A stretch of 64,000 bases of DNA, from positions 8,866,001 through 8,930,000 of the forward strand of contig JAYKYS010000005.1 in NCBI GenBank assembly GCA_036924285.1, read 5' to 3'. A program made the translations under genes and the position numbers. The stretch comes from Asterella californica. Lineage: Eukaryota; Streptophyta; Marchantiopsida; Marchantiales; Aytoniaceae. The notes under the pieces were generated by a model. The model had not been told where the DNA came from, searched no databases, and saw only the letters and a program-made list of their open reading frames with translations. The first letter of the stretch is position 1; the number at the start of each line of letters is the position of its first letter. Shown here piece after piece: positions 57,862 through 64,000 of this stretch.

Positions 57862-60800
57862 ATGGATCTACTGCTACTATGATCCCGCTTGACCAGCCTG
57901 AGGGATCACAGGAGGTTGATGAAAAGGCTGCTCAAGATTCAGAAAGTAGTTGCACTGTGCATAGTTGGAAATCTGGGTTGATGGCTTTCAGTTCTGATGA
58001 TTGGAGTGAGTTCACACGGATGGAGGATTTGACTGAGAAGAGTAGAAGGCAGATGGAGAGGTGTGCAGCAAATCTGCGTTGTACGGGAGTTCTGAAGGAA
58101 GATGAGATGATTTCTGGTGTTTATGGGGAGTTTGTAGGTGTGCAGTCTTTTGTTCGTTGGCTAGATGGTGTGGATAGATTGATGGAGGGGAAAAATAGTG
58201 TGGTGGTGATCCCTATCCACTCTCGATGCATATATAAGGAGATTGCTACATACCTGCAGTTCTTTCCTCATTCGATGCAGAATAATGAAGGGAGAGAAGC
58301 AAGTTGTTGGTGTGCACTCCCTCAGGAAGCAGACGTCCATGCGAAGTACAAATCTGTACTGAGAAAGGTAAGACCGGTAGCAGCTCAACTACCTGCTAAC
58401 TCCTAGCAGCAAGTACAGTTAGTGGGGACTGAACCTATATTACGTGATCATAGACGAGTAGGGCACCAGTTTACTGAGGAGACATTGAAGGAGCTCCAGA
58501 TAGGAGGGGGTGAATTCTTGACTGAGGTCGAGAGGACAGTGTTTGAACAGATGGTAGTAAAGCATGGTAAAGCATTCTCTTTTTCAGCAGAGGAGATAGG
58601 TTGTGTGAACCCTCAGGTTATAGCACCTATGGTTATATTCACAATCCCTCATGTGCCTTGGGACCTGAAACCAATCCCAGTTCCTCATGCTTTATTGCCT
58701 AAACTCATCGAGTTGTTGAAGGAGAAGGTACAGATGGGGATACTTGAGCCGTCTATGGGGCCATATTCTAGTAGGTGGTTCACTGTGTCCAAGAAGTCAG
58801 GAGCTTTGCGTTTTATTCAAGACCTACAGCCTGCGAATAACGTAACCATTCGTAACGTTGGGACGGGTCCTATGATTGAAGAGGTAGCAGAGGCATTTGC
58901 AGGGAGAGCTATCTATTCAATAGGAGATCTATATTCTGGTTATGATCAATTCCAGCTGGCTGTGGAGAGTAGGGATTTAACTACTATGCGTACGTCCCTG
59001 GGATTGATGCGGATGTGTACTCTTCCACAAGGAGCGACGAACTCGGTGGCTCATATGCAGAATGCGATGCATAAGGTACTAAGGGAGTTTGTGCCTGATG
59101 TTACCATTCCATTTCTAGATGATATTCCTATAAAGGGTTGCGCGGTTGAAGACAAGGATGAAGCAGTACTTGCGAATGGATGTAGAAGGTTTGTTATAGA
59201 CCATATCAGGGATGTAGAACATATCTTGACTCGTCTGGAGGAGGTACATCTCACCCTGTCAGGAGCTAAGTCCAAGTTTGGCGTGTCTGAGATTTTAGTG
59301 GTTGGACATCTGTGTGGCGCTTTTGGAAGGCGACCAAACCCCGAGAAGGTTGAAGCCATAGCAAGGATGGCAGACTGTAGGAATATCACAGAGGTTCGAC
59401 GCTTTCTAGGTGCTTGTGTATTTTATCGTTTATCCATTCCTCATTATGCTCATGTTGCTGAGCCTTTGTATGCATTATTGAGGAAGGGTAAGAGGTTTAT
59501 ATGGACCTCAGTCCATCGAGAAGCTATGAATAGGTTGAAGGAGGCTCTACAGTCTCCGCCTGTTTTGAGGAGAATAGACTATGGATGTGGGAGACCTGTC
59601 ATTGTCACAGTAGATACTAGCCCAAAGGCAATTGGCTGGACGATAGGTCAAGATGATGCGGATGGATTGCGGCTTACCTCTAGGTTTGGAGCTAGGATCT
59701 TGACAGACAGACAACGAGATTATCCTCAGGTGAAGCGTGAGTTGTGGGGAGCGGTGACAGCAATGAAGACAGATCGTGAGTTTCTGATTGGTGCTCATGT
59801 AGTCCTGGAAACGGATTGTCTATCTCTACTAGGCATGATATCCAACTGTACTACACCAGACATAGCAATGCTGCGATGGATTGCCTATGTCCGGAGTCTG
59901 AACCCTGAGCTAAAGCATATAGCAGGGAAGGACAATCCAGTTGCAGATATGTTGTCTAGGGCTCATTATACAGATGAGGATGAGATGTTTGCAGAGATGG
60001 AGAGTGAAGAGAGGAGAGACGTTTGGTGCCAAGTTGGTCAGCAGACTTCAGACTTGGAACCACTGCCGTTCAATGAGGAGTTCTACTCAGAAAAGTTCTG
60101 CGATATTGGATTTTATCTGAGTTCTTTATGCAGAAGAGAAGGATGGAGTGATGCAGAGTTCAAGGAGATCAGACGGAAGGCATACAGCTACCTTCTACGT
60201 GAAGGTTATCTGTGGAAACGTCCGAAGAGAAGAGATGGGATGCTTGCTAGAGTGGTGGATGATCAATCGACAAAGCTTAATCTGCTGAAGGAGTTTCATG
60301 ACACCTTGTGGGCTGGACACCGTGGAGTCTGGGCTACATACACGAAGCTGAAGGAGCGTTACTGGTGGAAGGGTTTATATCAAGACGTGGTGGACTTTGT
60401 TGGATCGTGTCTGCACTGCCAGTTCTACTCTAAGGTCCGTTACAGAGATGGGCTTGTACCTACTTATCCACCTAGTATCCATTTTCAGTGGGTTCTTGAC
60501 ATTGTGATGATGCCACCGGGGTTATGGGGGATGCGTTACTTGGTGTTGGCTCGAGAGGATCTCTCCAACTATGTGGAGGGACGAGCACTATGGACGAAGA
60601 CTACAGAGAATATCTGTAGGTTCGTGCTTGAAGATATCATCTGTCGTTATGGATCGGTTGGGAGATTACGTGCAGATAGAGGCGAGTTGAGAGGCGCTGA
60701 AGTGAAGGAGTTCTTTGCTCGTTATGGAGTAAAGCTTCGGCTTACCACTGCTATGAATCCAGAGGGCATTGGTAAGAGTGAACGAGGACACCCTTCTATT

Positions 60801-61478
60801 GTTCATGCTTTAGTGAAAGCATGTGATGGTAGGCCTAGAGAATGGCCGAGACTACTTCCATTTGCTTTGTGGGCTGATAGAACTACACATTGTACTACGA
60901 CTGGCTATATGCCAGTTGAGCTTATGTTGGGTCAGAAACCGATCATGCCTGCTGAGGAGTACTTTCCTACATGGGCTACGCTACCGTGGGAAGATGGTAT
61001 AGGTCATGCTTCACTCCTTGCTTTACGCATTAGGCAGTTGGAGCGAAGGGAGGAGGATCTTGCTGATGCGCAGGAGAGGCTGAAGGTGGCTCGAGTCAGA
61101 AACAAGGAACGTTTTGACAAGACTCACCGACTACGACCGAAGCCAATACATGTTGGTGACTGGGTTCTGGTATATGATAGCACGTTGGAGAATCAGCATT
61201 CTACACTTCGTAAGTTCTCTCGAAGATGGTTCGGGCCTTATGTGGTGCTAGATGTGTATGAGAATGCCACTTATAGTTTGCGTGAGTTAGATGGTACTCC
61301 TTTGAAGCTATCTGTGGCTGGCAAACGTGTGAAACTGTTCAAGAGACGCGGAGGATCAGTTGAGTTATTCAACTTTCTGGAGTCAGAGCAGAGGACAACA
61401 AGAGACGAAGATGTCCTAGTTTCTGAAGAGACTAAGGCGGAGGAGAGCGATGATGATGAAGATCAAACAGAAGACTGA
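57819..61478 (+). pseudogene. Element C pol: RT, RNase H, integrase (one internal TAG)
   Basis: The pol frame opens at the slippery site, runs to TAG at 58404-58406, then is open for 1018 codons from 58422. A spacer domain leads to RT, with GILEPSMGPYSSRWFTVSKK, SIGDLYSGYDQF, CTLPQGATNSVAHMQNAM and the catalytic FLDDIPIKG. RNase H follows (IVTVDTSPKAIGW, ELWGAVTAM, ETDCLSLLG, DNPVADMLSR). Integrase has an HHCC finger (WAGHRGVWATYTKLKERYWW, then CLHCQ), DDE residues in VLDIVM, RADRGE and GKSERGH, and a GPY module RRWFGPYVV. The C terminus is acidic with no chromodomain seen. Apart from the TAG it looks intact. RT/RNase H before integrase defines the Ty3/gypsy order. The LPQGATNS motif differs from the common plant FGLTNAPATF. 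Confidence 0.9.
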
Positions 61479-61512
61479 GGACATTGGCACATACCGGAGG
61501 ATGTGCAGGTTT

Positions 61513-61524
61513 GGAGGGGGTGGA
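61513..61524 (+). promoter_or_regulatory. Polypurine tract of element C
   Basis: GGAGGGGGTGGA lies directly before the 3' LTR start at 61525, the expected plus-strand priming site. Confidence 0.65.
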
Positions 61525-62842
61525 TGTCGTGATGTGAATCATTTTACATTGTAAATAATTCATCTCTCTGTCTAGCGTTAGTCTCTCTGAGTAGAGTTGG
61601 GACCTCAGAGATGTCGACACTTGAGGATGTTATATATTTTGGGTCTTAGTAGGTTGATTTGCCATGTAGATAGGGCTTTAGTTCATGGGTTGTACTTACG
61701 TAGTGCCCATGCACGCTTTTAGCTGATTTTAGTTTACTTTCAAGGCTATGTGTCGTTCTAGGTAGTTTAGGTTATACGCTGGCGCTTTAGGGGACTTGAC
61801 ATGGTAGCATATGGGTTGAATTGAGTTACCAGGTAGTTTAAGGCACAAAATGACAACCAAATGGAGCTATGAACTCCCATTGGTCCATTTTTGTCTTTTG
61901 TAAAACTCTAAGTTTAGAAACAGAGCTCTAGTGTGGATTTCGAGCAATTGGTGAGGACACTTGGAAATCTGAGAGCATAAGGAGATAGAGCTCGTCGAGC
62001 CAAGCACTGTCAGCGAAAAGTTTGATCGATTTGAGGCAATAAACAAGGAGTTATGGCTGATTGAAGTTCGATTTGTGTCAGAATTGTAGCACTTCTGTTC
62101 AATTTGGGGTTTTGAGTGTCATTTGCAGCAGAATTGAGGAAATCGCTTCAAACCTTCGTGGTGGTGTTCACTGTCAGCAGGGCTACGACTGTCTCCAAAT
62201 TTTTATGTCAATTGAGTGAGTGAGTAATTCAGGGCGGTCGCTGAAGTAGAAGGGGTCCGAAAAGCTCTCAATCTGGAGCAGCAACTTTGGAGAGCGAGAT
62301 CTGGAGTTCTGTGTGGAATCAGGAGGCCCAACTTCACAGGAGTGTTCAGCAAGCTGTGTACTGCAAATCCTGTAAGAATTTCCCAAAGTGATCGAGCCAA
62401 TTCCATGTTATAGGTCGAAATAGCTGTCTGGGTATCAGAAACTGCCGTAATTTCTCTACTCAGAAAGTTTCTGCTCATATCTTAGTGCTCTGAATTGATC
62501 TGAAGCTGAAATTTCGTATGTGTATCCAGTAGAACCTCATTTACATGTAGGAGGAGTTCTGAAGTCTGAACCTTTACATATTTCTCAATCCTGGGTGTCA
62601 AAGTTCGCCATCTGATCTTATCATTGCTAGTTAAGCCTGAACTCTGCTTCCTGAACATATCAGAAGAGCCTAGAGACTTATACGAGTGTTTTTCAGTATC
62701 ACCTTGAGACCTGAAGCCTATCCTCTGAGTAAACCAGCCCCAGCCTGAAGCCCAACTCTTCCCTGAGTAGATCGAACACAGCCTTCAAGCTCATATCACA
62801 GCCAGAAGGTTCGCCCTTCCCAGGAAGACTCTCAACCCGACA
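61525..62842 (+). repeat. 3' LTR of element C
   Basis: Matches 53902-55219 over its full length with about nine visible transitions and no indels (constant offset of 7623). Followed by the GACCG target duplicate. Confidence 0.92.
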
Positions 62843-62843
62843 T

Positions 62844-62936
62844 GACCGTCCACTGCCTAAGATTACTCAGGAGTTTAGAGAGTCTAGGGGTTTTGGCAGA
62901 GTACCATTGAAGAGCGAGACTTCAACGGTACAGTAG
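62844..62936 (+). pseudogene. Element A gag-protease, last part
   Basis: Continues the frame broken at 53901: DRPLPKITQEFRESRGFGRV, then to a TAG at 62934-62936. The first two codons are the duplicated target site. The slippery site sits at 62888-62894, in the codons for RGF. Confidence 0.8.
62888..62931 (+). promoter_or_regulatory. -1 ribosomal frameshift signal of element A
   Basis: GGGTTTT (62888-62894) is in the correct phase, with a pol-frame TAG (62885-62887) directly before it. A 6-nt spacer follows, then a hairpin GTACCATTGAAG (62901-62912) / CTTCAACGGTAC (62920-62931) with one mismatch and a 7-nt loop. The gag-pro stop follows at 62934. This is the same architecture as in element C with an unrelated stem sequence. 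Confidence 0.8.
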
Positions 62937-64000
62937 AGCTAGGATTCTCGCCTGATCCAGTAGAGCAGGAAGCTTTATCCACTAGCTTCTTAGGATTGAC
63001 GTCATATGGATCAGTGTGTTATAGGAAGGTTGAGAATCTGAAGAGGTTTGAGAGGCAACATGTGAAGTATGTACAACAATCTTTGAGGGATGGTGGAGAG
63101 TTAGCCGGAGATGAATACATATCTGGAGTGTTTGAAGAGCAGTATTTGGTAGATACTATAAGGGAGTTGAAATCTATAGTAGAAAGTTCTATAGATGATG
63201 TAGATAGAGTGGTGAGAGTGAGCTCCAAGGAGCTTTATGATGTAATTGATAAGTTTATAGATCGGCAAGAGGTGTATGTGGAGACCAAGTACAAGTCAGT
63301 GGCAAAGAAAGTCAAACCAGTGGCTTTGCCTTTACCACTTGATTACAATCAGAAGATGGAGCAAGCTGCACGAGAATCGACGCTTAGAGGACCGAGAAGA
63401 ATTGGGCACCAGTTTACAGAAACAACGCTGAAGGACCTGAGAATTGGAGGTGATGGATTTCTTATTGAGCAAGAAAAGAAGAGCTTCAGGGAGATGCTAT
63501 CTAGGCATGGTAAGGCGTTTGCGTTTGAGTCACATGAAGTAGGATGTGTAGATCCAAGTTAGTTGCACCTATGGTAATCTTTACTATACCGCATGTGCCT
63601 TGGAATCTACGTCCTATCCCTGTACCTAGAGCTCATCTACCAAAGTTGATAGACTTGCTCAATGAGAGGATTAAGATGGGTATCTTGGAACCATCTATAG
63701 CTCCCTACTCTAGCAGATGGTTTACTGTTTCGAAGAAGAGTGGAGCTTTGAGATTCATTCAAGATATGCAGCCAGTTAACAAGGTGACTATCAGGAATAT
63801 GGGTATAGGATCTATTGTAGACGAGTTTGCAGAGGCTTTTGGTGGTCGTGCTATCTATTCAATGGGAGACTTATATTCAGGTTACGATCAATTTCAGTTA
63901 TCCTCTGAGAGTAGAGACTTGACTACAATGAGGACACCTTTGGAGTTACTAAGGATGTGCACCTTGCCACAAGGTGCTACCAATTCTGTAGCACATATGA
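62888..64000 (+). pseudogene. Element A pol, 5' part, runs off the window
   Basis: From the slippery site the pol frame reads through FNGTVELGFSPDPVEQEAL to KAFAFESHEVGCVDPS and a TAG at about 63560. A one-base loss there shifts the rest into another frame: APMVIFTIPHVPWNLRPIPV, ILEPSIAPYSSRWFTVSKKS, SMGDLYSGYDQFQL and CTLPQGATNSVAHM at the window edge. It is close to element C pol. The RT catalytic box lies just outside the window. Confidence 0.85.

Larger units (their letters stand above)
53902..62842 (+). mobile_element. Element C, complete young Ty3/gypsy-class LTR retrotransposon
   Basis: Two 1318-bp LTRs at a constant offset of 7623 bp flank a full gag-pro-pol interior. A target-site duplication GACCG is found at 53896-53900 and 62844-62848; the outermost base of each LTR, at 53901 and 62843, is ambiguous. 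It has a primer binding site, a purine tract before the 3' LTR and all expected domains. LTRs differ at about nine positions by eye, all transitions, so insertion was recent. Two in-frame stops (55693 TGA, 58404 TAG) make this copy non-autonomous unless read through. It inserted into element A. Confidence 0.92.
50148..64000 (+). mobile_element. Element A, Ty3/gypsy-class retrotransposon, interrupted by C, 3' end outside window
   Basis: The 5' LTR is at 50148-51539. The interior runs 51540-53901 and resumes at 62844 after the inserted element C. Removing C and one copy of its target duplication rejoins the gag-pro frame exactly (RDSLRDR then PLPKITQEF). Coding order is gag, CCHC, protease, frameshift site, then pol with RT. 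A stop in gag (51940-51942) and a one-base loss in pol near 63560 show that it is dead. RNase H, integrase and the 3' LTR lie beyond the window. Confidence 0.8.

Noticed and set aside
51940..58406. Stop-codon readthrough in gag/pol: TAG CAG CAA occurs both at 51940 in element A and at 58404 in element C.
   Set aside because: The stops lie at different places in the polyprotein, C's TGA replaces an Arg codon of Z, and the context does not match the known CAR-YYA readthrough signal. C-to-T decay explains them more simply.

Overview
The window looks like nuclear DNA of a land plant. It holds a peroxisomal glycolate oxidase gene with four GT-AG introns, an ankyrin/PGG membrane protein of the plant ITN1/ACD6 type, and a USP39/Sad1 splicing factor. 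These genes sit far apart in AT-rich, transposon-filled DNA. Compact or intronless gene structures and the type of transposons present suggest a bryophyte-grade plant, but the species cannot be fixed from sequence alone. No prokaryotic operons, CRISPR arrays, rRNA genes or intact tRNA genes were seen.

Layout. 0.56-5.5 kb: a decayed Ty3/gypsy element on the minus strand with recognisable LTRs, gag zinc knuckle, protease, RT, RNase H and integrase remnants. 6.86-7.17 kb: a short hairpin-ended repeat. 9.0-11.1 kb: glycolate oxidase (+). 11.1-16.1 kb: AT-rich, no gene seen. 16.1-24.0 kb: three plus-strand copies of one degenerate transposon family. The longest encodes a Rep-type HUH endonuclease and resembles Replitrons; a fourth copy lies on the minus strand at 33.3-34.6 kb. 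24.0-24.3 kb: a Harbinger-type transposase fragment. 25.6-29.3 kb (-): remnants of a gene with an NLI/FCP1-type phosphatase segment. 30.1-31.7 kb (-): ankyrin/PGG protein. 36.9-38.5 kb (+): USP39-like splicing factor, intronless, with a G4-type GGGGA array directly before the ATG. 38.5-43 kb: AT-rich, with a 0.9 kb fold-back repeat. 43-46 kb: diverged tandem repeats. 46.1-47.4 kb: a solo LTR.

49.6 kb to the end is a stack of related Ty3/gypsy-class LTR retrotransposons. Element Z (49.6-50.15 kb) is interrupted by element A (from 50.15 kb to beyond the window). A is interrupted in turn by a young complete element C (53.9-62.84 kb), which has near-identical 1.3 kb LTRs and a GACCG target duplication.

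The most striking signal is at the gag-pro/pol junction of both C and A. Each has the slippery heptamer GGGTTTT in the correct phase, a pol-frame stop codon immediately before it, a 6-7 nt spacer and then a strong hairpin. This is the layout expected for programmed -1 ribosomal frameshifting. The hairpin sequences differ between the two elements while the architecture is kept. Second is the HUH-endonuclease transposon family, and third a dispersed family of GCATATT/AATATGC-flanked hairpins that also builds the large fold-back.
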